A stretch of 64,000 nucleotides of DNA from QQWI01 sp964522015 (GCA_964522015.1 CAZFST010000026.1:8748-72747); one strand, 5' to 3'. Counted from the first letter of the stretch, positions 15,583 through 25,089 are shown. Notes: generated by a model from the letters alone, not told the origin. Made by a program: numbers and translations.

Positions 15583-17668
15583 GAAGCTAATGGCATACCT
15601 AGATGAACAAAATGAGGCAGCGTGGCAAATTCGCCGCCGTGAACGGGCTAAATCCCTAGAAATGGCCATAGAAGTCAATAAAAAAGCCACTGAAATAGCT
15701 TATGAGAAAGGCCGAGTCTTATCTGAAGTGACCCTGGCAGTTCACAATATCTATCAAGCGGAGTATGAAAGTGCCTTGGATAAGTTACTGGGGATTGAAA
15801 GCATTATCAATGACATGAATTTACCCATTTGGCATGTAAGGACCTTAAATACCTTCAGTTTTGCTTATATCAATATGGGAAAGCACGATCGTGCACTGCC
15901 CTACCTAAATCAGGGTTTGGCAGAAGCCAGGGCCCATCAAATAAACGATATGGCTGTTTTTTTACTTTACAATTTAGCTGAGATTTATAAGGGGGATGGG
16001 ATCAAAAGATATGAAGATGCTTTTGTGCTCCTTGAAGAAGCCCGGGCTCTATCTGAAGTGTATTTAAAAGATAGCCTGCCTTTGATGTTAGCGAGTATGG
16101 CAGTTTGTCAAAGTTACCTAGGTAACAAGCAGTTAATGATGACATATGTTGAAGCAGCCCTAACATCAGCTAGTGAATCTTCAGAGATGAACTCAATAGA
16201 TCAGTGTTATCATATATTGGGTGAGCTTTATTTCAAAGAAGGGGATTATCCTAAATGTCTTGAGATTGTGAACAAAAGCATGGCCCATCAAAAGCAATAT
16301 TCACAGGCTTATGGCTTGGCAAATAACGACTATTTACTGGCAAGGGCTTATCACGGCATGGGGCAAGATGATTTAGCATACTCCCATGCAAGCCATGCAA
16401 TGGCAGTGGCTTCAGAATTGGGTATGTCTATTAAGGGTGGCTTAGCCCAGCTATTGGGCACCCTATCAGAGGCGAACGGAGAGTTTGAAAGTACTGTAAA
16501 ATACATGAAGATCGTATTAGAAGAAAATGAAAAGCAATACACTATGGAGCTAAAGAATCAAATAAGCGTCATGTCTGCAGAACTTAAAAATACCCAACTT
16601 CAGAAGGATGCAGAAATTTATAGATTAAAGAATATTGCCCTGAAAGAAAAATCAGATGCCCTTGAGGTACTCCTAAAGGAATTAAAAGAAACACAGAATC
16701 AACTGATATTACAAGAGAAAATGGCATCTTTAGGTAATTTAATTTCTGGTATTGCCCACGAGATCAACACACCATTTGGTGTGATTCAAGCTGCCGTTCA
16801 AAATGTTCAGAAGTATGCTAGTCAAGTGATTTCAGTTGATTTTCCAGAGCTTTTGCTAAGACTGGATCAAGTGACGCGAGAAAGCCTTGTGGCTATGTTA
16901 CAGCAAGCTTCCAAAAACCATGTTCTGCTGACCACATCACAAGAGCGGCAAAAGCGTGTGGAAATTCAAGCTGTACTCTTAAATGAAGGGGACAGTGAGG
17001 CATTTAGACATGCAGAGCAATTGGTAGACATGCGACTCTTTGAAATAACCCAACCCGTACTATCGGTCATCAGGTCTCCCCATTGTGAAGCTATCTTAGA
17101 AACAGTCTACCAACTGTCAGGCATTATTAGAAACCTTGAACATATTCAAATATCAGTGAGTAAAGCTTCAAAAACAATATTTGCACTTAAAAACTATGCG
17201 CATTTCAGTGCCTCTGAAGAATTTGTCAGTGCAAATCCCATTGATGGCATTGATACAATACTTCAGCTGTATCACAATCAAATGAAAAATCATGTGATTT
17301 TAAATTTGGAGATTGAAGATGTTGGTTTAATTGACTGTTTGCCTGATGAATTACACCAAGTATGGATGAACTTGGTACAAAACGCCCTGCAGGCAATGAA
17401 TTACTCAGGAAAGTTGACTATTAGAAGCAAGCGATTGGAAAAAACCGTTCTAATCTCCATAGAAGATACGGGGGATGGCATTGCAGCTGAAAATTCAGAA
17501 CGGGTCTTTGAACCCTTCTTCACCACAAAAAAAATGGGTGTTGGTTCTGGTTTGGGTTTGCATCTGGTGTCGAATATTGTAAAAAAACACCACGGTACAA
17601 TTACTTTTGACAGTCAACCTGGTTTAACGACTTTTAATGTGATGCTACCAATAACACAAAATTCATAA
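15572..17668 (+). CDS. Soluble TPR-repeat sensor histidine kinase
   Basis: About 698 residues with no membrane segment. The N-terminal half (about 40-330) is a string of TPR-like helical repeats (for example NTFSFAYINMGKHDRALPYLNQGLAEA), followed by a coiled coil and a HisKA region with His396 in SGIAHEINTPFG. The ATPase has LVQNALQAM, EDTGDGI, FEPFFTTK and GSGLGLHLV. About 120 residues sit between the H-box and the second dimer helix, longer than usual. It probably phosphorylates the HD-GYP regulator whose gene it overlaps. The start is uncertain: ATG 15572 overlaps that gene by 11 bp, ATG 15590 lies beyond its stop, and several earlier ATGs come from the 12-bp repeat. Confidence 0.88.
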   Translation: MKDEKLMAYLDEQNEAAWQIRRRERAKSLEMAIEVNKKATEIAYEKGRVLSEVTLAVHNIYQAEYESALDKLLGIESIINDMNLPIWHVRTLNTFSFAYINMGKHDRALPYLNQGLAEARAHQINDMAVFLLYNLAEIYKGDGIKRYEDAFVLLEEARALSEVYLKDSLPLMLASMAVCQSYLGNKQLMMTYVEAALTSASESSEMNSIDQCYHILGELYFKEGDYPKCLEIVNKSMAHQKQYSQAYGLANNDYLLARAYHGMGQDDLAYSHASHAMAVASELGMSIKGGLAQLLGTLSEANGEFESTVKYMKIVLEENEKQYTMELKNQISVMSAELKNTQLQKDAEIYRLKNIALKEKSDALEVLLKELKETQNQLILQEKMASLGNLISGIAHEINTPFGVIQAAVQNVQKYASQVISVDFPELLLRLDQVTRESLVAMLQQASKNHVLLTTSQERQKRVEIQAVLLNEGDSEAFRHAEQLVDMRLFEITQPVLSVIRSPHCEAILETVYQLSGIIRNLEHIQISVSKASKTIFALKNYAHFSASEEFVSANPIDGIDTILQLYHNQMKNHVILNLEIEDVGLIDCLPDELHQVWMNLVQNALQAMNYSGKLTIRSKRLEKTVLISIEDTGDGIAAENSERVFEPFFTTKKMGVGSGLGLHLVSNIVKKHHGTITFDSQPGLTTFNVMLPITQNS

Positions 17669-17758
17669 CGTAAACTCAAAATTAATAGCTTAGTGTTGGA
17701 TTCCCAGTAAAAGGACAACGTTTCCTGATATATCAATTAATTATTATGGCAAATGTAG

Positions 17759-17787
17759 TTGACATGCCACCTCCGTGTGCGTAAAGT
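17759..17787 (+). promoter_or_regulatory. Candidate promoter of the amino-acid permease gene
   Basis: A perfect -35 hexamer TTGACA (17759-17764) is followed after 17 bp by TAAAGT (17782-17787), 4 of 6 matches to the -10 consensus. Transcription from here would place the long palindrome at 17792-17953 in the 5' leader. Apart from these, the 317-bp gap after the TPR kinase shows no gene. Confidence 0.45.
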
Positions 17788-17791
17788 AATA

Positions 17792-17953
17792 TTCAATAGT
17801 TTGGTTTGGGTGTCAAAAGTATTTAGTTGAGCAAACATATACAATATACTGCGGTTGCGTAAGCAAGCTGCACTGTATATTGTATATGTTTATTGCGAAA
17901 CTTACTTTTGACACTCAAACCATAGTTTGGGCGTCGACACTCAAACCATTGAA
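17792..17953. repeat. Long nested palindromic element upstream of the permease gene
   Basis: Nested inverted repeats share one centre. The outer arm at 17803-17821 pairs with 17903-17921 (19 bp, one mismatch). An inner perfect 16-bp arm, AAACATATACAATATA (17833-17848), pairs with TATATTGTATATGTTT (17876-17891). The core TTGCGTAAGCAA makes a small inner hairpin. A second short palindrome made of two arm copies, centred on GTCGAC (17933-17938), follows. TTCAAT at 17792-17797 and ATTGAA at 17948-17953 bound the whole. The left 71 bp (17802-17872) recur at 19335-19405 beyond the permease gene. No coding potential. Confidence 0.88.
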
Positions 17954-17985
17954 CTAGCGATATTAGGCTATGAGGAGGTTATAAA

Positions 17986-19329
17986 ATGGAAAAGGGATTA
18001 GAAAAGAAATATGGACTTTTCACCGCCATTGCTATGGTTGTTGGCGTCGTTATCGGTTCAGGTGTTTTCTTTAAAGCAGACGATGTTTTAAAGCTCACAA
18101 ATGGTAATTTACTCCTAGCACTACTGGCATGGGGTATCGGTGCTTTCTCTATGATTTTTGGCTCTCTTGTTTTTGCAGAATTCGCCCAACGCATTGAAAA
18201 ATCAAACGGCATTGTGGATTATTCTGAAATGGCCTATGGCAAGCGTTTTGGTTATTTAGTAGGCTGGTTTAAAGGGGTGCTTTATTATGCACCACTGTCA
18301 GCGATTCTCGCTTGGGTCTCGGCACTTTATACGATGATTCTATTTGGCAGCGATAACCCAAGTAATTCACCAGCCACTTGGATGCTTGCAGTCTTTTATA
18401 TGCTCATGATTTATGTCATTAATATTTTATCACCAATTTTAGCTGGCAGAATCCAAGTCAGCGCCACCATTATTAAGTTGATTCCCCTGTCTCTAGTGGC
18501 GGTTGTGGGTACCATTGCAGGGCTGATGAACGGGGTAACAGGGACTAATTTCACACAGGCTCTAGGCTCTTTTGGCAGTTCGTCTGGTACTTTGGCATCA
18601 GCAGTGGTTGCAACGGCATTTGCCTACGAAGGCTGGATCTCTGCAGTTACCATCAATAGTGAAATCAAAGACTCAAAAGTCAATTTACCAAAAGCACTTA
18701 TTTTTGGCGCCATCATCGTCTTTGTGGTCTATATTCTTTACTTTTTAGGAATTGCCAGTGTTTTGCCAACCAACGAGATTATCGCTCAAGGGGATAATGC
18801 TGTATCCATGGTGACAAGCCAACTCTTTGGTGGTGTAGCATCAACCCTCTTAACTGTGTTTGTTGTGGTGTCATGCATTGGAACCCTTAATGGCTTAGTG
18901 CTATCCGTTATTCGCATCCCTTATTCCCTAGCTATACGCAACCAGGGGCCAGCACCTCAGTGGATGAGAAAAGTCGATCCAAAGCACAACGCACCTTTGA
19001 ATTCAGCTTTGTTTGCTGGTGTTTTATCAATTGTGTATTTGATTCTTTGGTATTGCAGTATCAATGAGACATTTGGCCAGTACATTGGTTTGGATGAAAT
19101 TCCAATCGTCATGATTTACGGTCTTTATGTGTTTTTATACATTTGGTACATGAAAGAATTTACTGACCTTGGATTTGTCAAACGCTTTGTAATTCCAATT
19201 TGTGCAACCCTGGGTTCTGCGGTGATTATTTATGGTGGTATTACCAATCCAAGTATTGGTTTATACCTTCTGGTTTCAGTTGCCGTTGTTGCCGTTGGTC
19301 TACTCTTTTATAGAAAAGAAAAAGTATAG
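17986..19329 (+). CDS. APC-superfamily amino-acid permease
   Basis: A 447-residue membrane protein of the LAT/SteT-like branch of the APC superfamily. It starts with the characteristic unwound first helix, AIAMVVGVVIGSGVFF, and has about 12 hydrophobic segments plus the helix-6 motif TAFAYEGWISAV. Such proteins exchange or import neutral amino acids or amines with H+ or antiport; the substrate is not readable. GAGGAGG precedes ATG 17986. The gene stands alone between two copies of a 71-bp repeat and ends at a terminator (19415-19456). Confidence 0.92.
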   Translation: MEKGLEKKYGLFTAIAMVVGVVIGSGVFFKADDVLKLTNGNLLLALLAWGIGAFSMIFGSLVFAEFAQRIEKSNGIVDYSEMAYGKRFGYLVGWFKGVLYYAPLSAILAWVSALYTMILFGSDNPSNSPATWMLAVFYMLMIYVINILSPILAGRIQVSATIIKLIPLSLVAVVGTIAGLMNGVTGTNFTQALGSFGSSSGTLASAVVATAFAYEGWISAVTINSEIKDSKVNLPKALIFGAIIVFVVYILYFLGIASVLPTNEIIAQGDNAVSMVTSQLFGGVASTLLTVFVVVSCIGTLNGLVLSVIRIPYSLAIRNQGPAPQWMRKVDPKHNAPLNSALFAGVLSIVYLILWYCSINETFGQYIGLDEIPIVMIYGLYVFLYIWYMKEFTDLGFVKRFVIPICATLGSAVIIYGGITNPSIGLYLLVSVAVVAVGLLFYRKEKV

Positions 19330-19334
19330 GTGGA

Positions 19335-19405
19335 TGGTTTGGGTGTCGAAAGGATTTAGTTGATCAACCGCACTCAATAGACTGCGGTTGTATAAGCAAG
19401 CTGCA
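19335..19405. repeat. Second copy of the 71-bp repeat, downstream of the permease gene
   Basis: Aligned without gaps to 17802-17872, I count 60 of 71 identical positions. TGGTTTGGGTGTC, ATTTAGTTGA, ACTGCGGTTG and TAAGCAAGCTGCA are shared exactly. The right arms of the palindrome are missing here. Instead CAACCGCA (19365-19372) pairs perfectly with TGCGGTTG (19383-19390). It begins 6 bp after the permease stop. Confidence 0.87.
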
Positions 19406-19414
19406 AAGTTGAAG

Positions 19415-19456
19415 CTCTAAACTCATTGAAATTGATGGGTTTAGAGTTTCTATTTG
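19415..19456 (+). terminator. Terminator of the permease gene
   Basis: CTCTAAACTCAT (19415-19426) pairs with ATGGGTTTAGAG (19435-19446), a 12-bp stem with one G-T pair, followed by TTTCTATTTG. It directly abuts the second 71-bp repeat copy. Confidence 0.75.
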
Positions 19457-19471
19457 TTTTGGCGACTTTTC

Positions 19472-19500
19472 TTGTGTTCTATGGTGTGAACTGATATAAT
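19472..19500 (+). promoter_or_regulatory. Promoter of the U32-family gene
   Basis: -35 TTGTGT (19472-19477), 17-bp spacer and extended -10 TGATATAAT (19492-19500), 59 bp before the start codon. Confidence 0.6.
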
Positions 19501-19558
19501 TCTACGACGACAAATTTAGACGCGTTTTTTGGAATAGTCAGTAGTACGGAGGAAAAAA

Positions 19559-21802
19559 ATGACTGAATTATTAGCGCCAGCAGGAAATATGGAAGCTTTA
19601 AAAGCTGCAATTTCAAATGGTTGTGATGCCATATACTTAGGAATGCAAAAATTTGGTGCCCGTGCATACTCATCTAACTTTGATTTAGAATCCTTAAATG
19701 AGGCTATTATGTATGCCCACCTGAGAAATGTTAAAATCTATGTGACAATGAACACCATTGTTTTCGAAAATGAAACTTCAGAGATGATAGAGCAGATCCA
19801 TGAATTAAATCAGATCGGCGTTGACGGTATTATCGTCCAGGACCTAGCCGCTTTCGATTATATTGTTAAAAACTTTGTTGATATGGAAGCCCATTGTTCA
19901 ACGCAAATGGGCATAGACGATTTGGAAGGCACTTTATTGTTTAAAGAGCTCGGTGCTAAAAGAGTGGTTTTGTCCCGTGAGGTTGAAATTGAAAAGGTTA
20001 AAGAGATTAGAAGAATCGCTAAAATACCATTAGAAATCTTTGTTCACGGTGCTTTGTGTGTTTCTTATTCTGGTAATTGCCTAATGTCTGGATTAATCGG
20101 CTTTCGAAGTGGCAATCGCGGAAGATGCGTGGGATCCTGTCGCAAGGGTTATGAACTGATCGATACCACAAGGGGCACTGTTTTAGGAGAAAACTACATT
20201 CTGTCAACTAAAGACTTAAATACAATCGATCATATTGAGGATTTAAGAGAAATTGATTCTTTGAAAATTGAAGGTCGAATGAAAGAGCCTGCCTATGTTG
20301 CCAATGTGGTATCAAAATATCGCAAGGCCTTAGACCATAAAATAACCTCTGAAGATAAAGAACACCTAAGCAAAACCTTTAATCGAACCTTTACCAAAGG
20401 TTATTTGTTTAGCGAAGACCCAGCAGAGATTACAAATGTCTTAAGACCCAATAACACGGGTTATGAAATCGGGAGAATTAGTAAGATTATTAAAGACATG
20501 TATGAAATCACACTGTCTCGTCCTTTAAATCAAAATGATATCATTAGGATAAGCCATAACAACGAAGATGTGATTTTATCGGTTGTCAAGCTCTACGATA
20601 AAGATGGCAATCTCATTAACAAAGCCGATAGGGTTTGTTATATCAAAATGAAAGAAAAGGTATCTAAGGGTGACTTAGTTTACATCACCAAGGATTATGC
20701 CTATTACAAAGAATTAGAATCATCATCAGAAAAGGAATTTAGGCGTTTTAACTTAGATATTCGGGTGTATGCAGTTCCAGATTCAAAGCTAGTGATTGAT
20801 GCTGAGGGCTTAGGCGTTCATTATTTATATGAAAGTGAAGAAATCCTCGGGGAAGCCATTAATAATCCGACCACAAAAGAGGCAGTCATTAAGCAATTTT
20901 CAAGATTAAATGACACGATATTCGAGCTTGGTCAGATTGATTTTGAGCCATGTAATGCCTTTATTCCAGCCAAACTGTTAAATGCAGCAAGAAGGGATAT
21001 CGTACAGGGCTTATATGACCTAAAGCTGAACAGCCAAATGAAAAGAACCAAGGCTGTCAAGACAAAAGAAAAAATAAGCTTTGCCCCTAAGGCACCTTAC
21101 CTGACCGCCACTGTAACCACTCAGGACCAGTATGATGCTTGCCTCAGCTGTGGTGTTCAGGAGATCTATTTTGAAAATGTGGTGAGAAGAAACCAGAACG
21201 ATTATCAGGAAAAAGTAGGTCAGTTACTGATTGGGGGCTACGGCGGAATCTATTACTACAGAAATACCAACCCTTTTGTGACGGATTATTCCCTCAATGT
21301 AGTGAATTCTAGCAGTTGCTACGAACTATTTAAGTTAGGTGCGAAACGTGTTACCTTATCTTACGAACTCAATAAGCAGCAAATTGAGGACTTAGTACAG
21401 GGATATTATGAAGAAAATCAGGGTTACCCTGCTCTTGAAATGATAGTCTATGGTAGAGCGCCACTCTTGTTTACAAAATATTGCCCCCTTAAAAAAATGG
21501 ATCAATGCGGTCACTGCAGAACCAATCGCTATGAGTTAAAAGATGAGAATGGCACATTCCCCATCTTGACCCATGAAGACTGTACCACCACGATTCTTAA
21601 CGGAAAGACCCTTAATCTGTTAGATGAGTTAGAAAGCATAAAAGCCATCGAAGCATTCAGATTAAATTTCACCATAGAATCAAAGGAAGAGGTTGTAAAA
21701 ACAATTAAGTTGGCCTTAAGTAAATTAAATGGTGGATTGAATAAAACTGTCTTTAATCAAGAAACAGACACAAGAGGCCATTTCAATAAAGAGATTTTGT
21801 AG
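19559..21802 (+). CDS. U32-family protein (RlhA/TrhP-like RNA hydroxylation type)
   Basis: A 747-residue member of the family long called peptidase U32. It starts with ELLAPAGNMEALKAAISNGCDAIYLG, the family signature, and has MNTIVFENE, DLAAFDYI and FVHGALCVSYSGNCLMSGLIG, then GRCVGSCRKGYEL, giving conserved Cys residues of the kind shown to serve tRNA/rRNA 5-hydroxylation in RlhA and TrhP. The length and C-terminal half resemble the long form carrying a DUF3656-like region. Another Cys cluster lies near the end (FTKYCPLKKMDQCGHC). A role in hydroxylating a tRNA or rRNA pyrimidine with prephenate as oxygen donor is family knowledge, not proven here. Protease activity is unlikely. Confidence 0.88.
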   Translation: MTELLAPAGNMEALKAAISNGCDAIYLGMQKFGARAYSSNFDLESLNEAIMYAHLRNVKIYVTMNTIVFENETSEMIEQIHELNQIGVDGIIVQDLAAFDYIVKNFVDMEAHCSTQMGIDDLEGTLLFKELGAKRVVLSREVEIEKVKEIRRIAKIPLEIFVHGALCVSYSGNCLMSGLIGFRSGNRGRCVGSCRKGYELIDTTRGTVLGENYILSTKDLNTIDHIEDLREIDSLKIEGRMKEPAYVANVVSKYRKALDHKITSEDKEHLSKTFNRTFTKGYLFSEDPAEITNVLRPNNTGYEIGRISKIIKDMYEITLSRPLNQNDIIRISHNNEDVILSVVKLYDKDGNLINKADRVCYIKMKEKVSKGDLVYITKDYAYYKELESSSEKEFRRFNLDIRVYAVPDSKLVIDAEGLGVHYLYESEEILGEAINNPTTKEAVIKQFSRLNDTIFELGQIDFEPCNAFIPAKLLNAARRDIVQGLYDLKLNSQMKRTKAVKTKEKISFAPKAPYLTATVTTQDQYDACLSCGVQEIYFENVVRRNQNDYQEKVGQLLIGGYGGIYYYRNTNPFVTDYSLNVVNSSSCYELFKLGAKRVTLSYELNKQQIEDLVQGYYEENQGYPALEMIVYGRAPLLFTKYCPLKKMDQCGHCRTNRYELKDENGTFPILTHEDCTTTILNGKTLNLLDELESIKAIEAFRLNFTIESKEEVVKTIKLALSKLNGGLNKTVFNQETDTRGHFNKEIL

Positions 21803-21865
21803 GCTTTTGGGCAAAACCCTTAAAATCAGTAATATTTATAGAGTGGTCATTAAGGAGGTAAATCA

Positions 21866-23230
21866 ATGACGATGGGAACCCGTCTAACAAATATCTCAAT
21901 GGAAATGCCAAAAGGAGCCTTGGAAATCCTTAAAGTCCTTAAGGAAGCTGGATTTCAAGCGTATTTTGTAGGGGGTTGCGTCAGAGACCTGTGCCTCAAT
22001 AGACCATACCAAGATATTGACATCACAACAGACGCTGTTCCAGATCGTGTTATATCCCTATTTAAGCGTGTGATTCCAACTGGTGTACCCTATGGTACCG
22101 TCACGGTTTTGCAAAAGGACGGTGGCTACGAAGTCACCACCTACAGGCAAGAAATCGGGTTTAGTGATGGTAGAAGGCCTGATGTTGTCGCCTTTTCAAA
22201 AGACTTGAAAGAAGACCTTTCCCGCAGAGATTTCACCATCAATGCCATGGCCCTTAGCGCTGATGGTCAGTTAATGGACCCTTTCAATGGGTTTACAGAC
22301 CTTGAAAATAAACAATTAAGAGCGGTGGGAAATCCCGATGAACGGTTTGAAGAGGACAGACTTCGTAAACTCCGTGGAATTCGTTTTGCAGCCCAATTGG
22401 GTTTTGAAATCGAACCCAACACCTACAGGGCCATCAAAAATAACCCAAGCCTTGTAGGTGTCAGCGTGGAGCGCATTAAGGTTGAGATTGACAAAATACT
22501 CCTTAGCAACAGGCCGGACTATGGCTTGAAATTGCTCCAAGAGACTGGACTCATGGCCCTGTGTTTACCAGAGCTGGTGCCCATGGTGGGTTTTGTCCAG
22601 CATCATCCTGCCCATCTTCACGATGTTTTCACCCATACCCTCTCTGTGGTGGCCAACGCCCCAAATAGCCTTGCCATTCGATGGGGGGCCCTGCTCCACG
22701 ATATCGGAAAGCCCGATACCTTTACAAGAGGCGAGGACGGGATTGGCCATTTCTATGGCCACCAGGAAAATTCAAAAACCCTGGCAGATCAACTGATGAC
22801 CCGCTTGAAATTCCCCAATAACTTAAAAGCTGAAATCCTTGTCCTTATTAACTTTCATATGCTAAGACCCGTACTGGAACCAAAGCCCATCAATCGGTTT
22901 GTTCATAAAGTTGGGGAGCAGGTCGTATTACCCTTGCTGCAGCTCATGCGCGCCGATGCCATCGGCACAGGTACCCCGGTGGATGATGGGTATTATGATC
23001 AATTGGAAAATTTGGTGGCAGGGGCCTTGGCGTCAAAAGTACCCATGGGTAGGGCAGCCCTCAAGGTTAACGGAGAAGATCTTATGACTGCTTTTCCAGA
23101 GTTAAAAAAGAACCCCAAACAGCTAAAAGAACTGTTTGAGGACCTTGTGAATTTTTGCCTAGAAAAGCCTGAAGCCAATACTGAAGAAGCACTGCTGCTG
23201 AGAGCGCAGGTGTGGCTTGAGTCCAATTGA
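21866..23230 (+). CDS. cca: CCA tRNA nucleotidyltransferase
   Basis: A 454-residue class II CCA-adding enzyme with HD domain. The nucleotidyltransferase head has FVGGCVRDLCL and the metal motif DIDITTDA; RRDFTINAMAL and EDRLRKLRGIRFAAQLGFEIE follow. The HD part has HDVFTHTLSV and WGALLHDIGKPDTF. It completes or repairs the 3' CCA end of tRNA. GGAGGT lies upstream of ATG 21866. It is convergent with the chemoreceptor gene, whose stop is 34 bp away, and no clear terminator lies between them. Confidence 0.96.
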   Translation: MTMGTRLTNISMEMPKGALEILKVLKEAGFQAYFVGGCVRDLCLNRPYQDIDITTDAVPDRVISLFKRVIPTGVPYGTVTVLQKDGGYEVTTYRQEIGFSDGRRPDVVAFSKDLKEDLSRRDFTINAMALSADGQLMDPFNGFTDLENKQLRAVGNPDERFEEDRLRKLRGIRFAAQLGFEIEPNTYRAIKNNPSLVGVSVERIKVEIDKILLSNRPDYGLKLLQETGLMALCLPELVPMVGFVQHHPAHLHDVFTHTLSVVANAPNSLAIRWGALLHDIGKPDTFTRGEDGIGHFYGHQENSKTLADQLMTRLKFPNNLKAEILVLINFHMLRPVLEPKPINRFVHKVGEQVVLPLLQLMRADAIGTGTPVDDGYYDQLENLVAGALASKVPMGRAALKVNGEDLMTAFPELKKNPKQLKELFEDLVNFCLEKPEANTEEALLLRAQVWLESN

Positions 23231-23264
23231 ATCGCAATATGAAATGTATCAAGAGCCCACGATC

Positions 23265-24824
23265 TCACAACTTGAAGTGTGTAACCTGTTCTTTTAATAG
23301 GGTTGCCTGGCTGTTGAGCTCTTCGCTGGCGGCTGCGGTCTCTTGGGCGGTTGCACTTGTCAGAGAAACCCCCTCGGAAATTTGACCCATGTGTTGGTTC
23401 ATTTGCATGACTTCTTGAACTTGGGATTCGGATGCCAGTGCGATGTTTTTAACTAAGGTTTCTGCCTTGCTGACAGAGCCAAGTATTTGTGTTAAGGTTC
23501 CCGATACTGCGCTGGCTAATTTGACTCCGTGATGGGATTGGGCAGCGGAGGTTTCCAAAATCAAGGCCGTTTCTTTGGCAGAAAGCGCTGAGCGTTCGGC
23601 TAGGGAACGGACTTCTTTAGCCACCACTGCAAAACCCCTACCTTGGTCGCCAGCTCTTGCGGCTTCTACAGAGGCATTTAATGCTAGAATATTGGTTTGA
23701 AAGGCGATGTGATCGATGACCTTAATGATTTTAGACATATCACATGCAGATTGGTTGATAAGAGACATGGCCTTCACCATTTCAGCCATTTGATTGTGGC
23801 CATTTTGAGCATCTTTGCAGGCCTCTGCGGTGATGATTTGCGCTTCTCTTGCCCCGCTGGCATTAAGGCTGCTTTGCTCTGTAATGGCCTTGAAGGTGGT
23901 GTTCAAATGGAAGATAGCACTGGCTTGTTCTGATGCGCCAGTGGAAAGTGCTTGACTGGAATTAGCCACAAGCATGGAACCTGAGGAGACCTGGCCTGAG
24001 GCTGTATTGATTTGCGTGATAATCTGATGGGTATGGGATGCCATCATGTTTAGCGATTTGGCCAATAGGCTGATTTCGTCTTGACCGGATGAAGGTAGTC
24101 TTGCATTTAAGTTGCCTTGAGCCATTTGATTGGCAACAGCCACCATTTGGTCTACGGGATGATTAATCCGATGTTTGATGTAAAACCAAAGAATTGTAAG
24201 GGACAAGGCTGTAAAAAACAAGGTGATGGCCATGCCGATTAAGAAGTTTCGAATAAATTGATTGTAAGCAGTAGAAATATCAAAATCCGTTCCAATCACT
24301 GCAACGACCTGATTTTGGCTGTCAAGAACGGGGAAGTAACTACTGATAAGGCGACCGAAGGCACCGTTCTCATAATTCCCTGGCATATCTAAGGCAGTGG
24401 CGACGAGTTCTTGATAAATAGACTGGTAGTCCTCTTCAATTGGGGTCCCCAAAGGGGTATAGAATTCACTGCCTGCTTTATAGCCATCGGCGACATAAAT
24501 CCAAGAACCGTCAGTGTTTTTTTTGGAGAGATAGACAAATTTTGCGCCAGTTGCGCCTTGAATACTTTCGATTTGCGTTTTTAGAGGTAAGTAAGCGTCG
24601 TTTTGTATATCTGCCTCAGTGTTAAAATCATCGAGAATTTTAAGATTTGCTGAGATTTGCGGCAAAAGATAATCTCTAACCTGCTGAGCTCGGTCTACGG
24701 CTGAGTTTTTTACAAGATTAAACATAGCGATAAAAGCGCTGACTTGAAGGGCAAGACTACATATTAGGATTAGAACTGTAACAACCATCATTAAGCGGAT
24801 TCCAAGACGTTGATACCATTTCAT
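23265..24824 (-). CDS. Methyl-accepting chemotaxis protein
   Basis: A 519-residue chemoreceptor. Helix 1 is near residues 9-31; the extracytoplasmic sensor (about 32-195) has a Cache-like PVLDSQNQVVAVIGTDFDI near its end; helix 2 is LIGMAITLFFTALSLTILWF; then HAMP and a long signalling coiled coil. The hairpin tip is NILALNASVEAARAGDQGRGFAVVAKEV, which contacts CheA and CheW. No CheR-binding pentapeptide is present. A GTG three codons upstream lies inside the ribosome binding site GGAGGTG, so ATG at 24824 is the start. It is read opposite to almost all its neighbours, as an isolated gene. Confidence 0.95.
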   Translation of the reverse strand: MKWYQRLGIRLMMVVTVLILICSLALQVSAFIAMFNLVKNSAVDRAQQVRDYLLPQISANLKILDDFNTEADIQNDAYLPLKTQIESIQGATGAKFVYLSKKNTDGSWIYVADGYKAGSEFYTPLGTPIEEDYQSIYQELVATALDMPGNYENGAFGRLISSYFPVLDSQNQVVAVIGTDFDISTAYNQFIRNFLIGMAITLFFTALSLTILWFYIKHRINHPVDQMVAVANQMAQGNLNARLPSSGQDEISLLAKSLNMMASHTHQIITQINTASGQVSSGSMLVANSSQALSTGASEQASAIFHLNTTFKAITEQSSLNASGAREAQIITAEACKDAQNGHNQMAEMVKAMSLINQSACDMSKIIKVIDHIAFQTNILALNASVEAARAGDQGRGFAVVAKEVRSLAERSALSAKETALILETSAAQSHHGVKLASAVSGTLTQILGSVSKAETLVKNIALASESQVQEVMQMNQHMGQISEGVSLTSATAQETAAASEELNSQATLLKEQVTHFKL

Positions 24825-24957
24825 AAAAATCACCTCCGATGTTCTTCTTACCCCACTGATGGTGACATAATCAGGATAAATTTCGGAGGCTGAGCATTGA
24901 TTTTGAAGTGTTTAAGCAAAAATGCATTTTTATCTAGCCTTATAATCTGTAAAAGTG

Positions 24958-24986
24958 TTTTCTTTTCGAGGCTCCTTTGTTATAAT
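24958..24986 (+). promoter_or_regulatory. Promoter of the serine-type operon
   Basis: An extended -10, TGTTATAAT (24978-24986), with a weak -35 TTTTCT (24958-24963) 17 bp upstream. The predicted start of transcription is near 24993, leaving a leader of about 200 nt before the first gene. Confidence 0.6.
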
Positions 24987-24995
24987 GACAATGTA

Positions 24996-25041
24996 TGAAA
25001 ACGTTATCCTGTAAAATTATTAAGAAAGGTTAACGTTTTCA
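24996..25041. promoter_or_regulatory. Paired inverted cre-like sites at the serine operon start site
   Basis: TGAAAACGTTA (24996-25006) and its exact reverse complement TAACGTTTTCA (25031-25041) flank 24 bp. TGAAAACGTTATCC fits the CcpA operator TGNAANCGNWNNCA except at the last base; the right copy fits at 12 of 14. The left one overlaps the transcription start, a classical place for repression. In RNA the two would also pair as an 11-bp stem. Confidence 0.5.
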
Positions 25042-25089
25042 CAGCCAGTATAGGTTGAGACACACCATTTAGCGTGTTATCATTAATTT

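Noticed and set aside
17792..17953. Integron attC site
   Set aside because: Long palindrome, but no paired RYYYAAC/GTTRRRY core sites and no integrase or cassette array.
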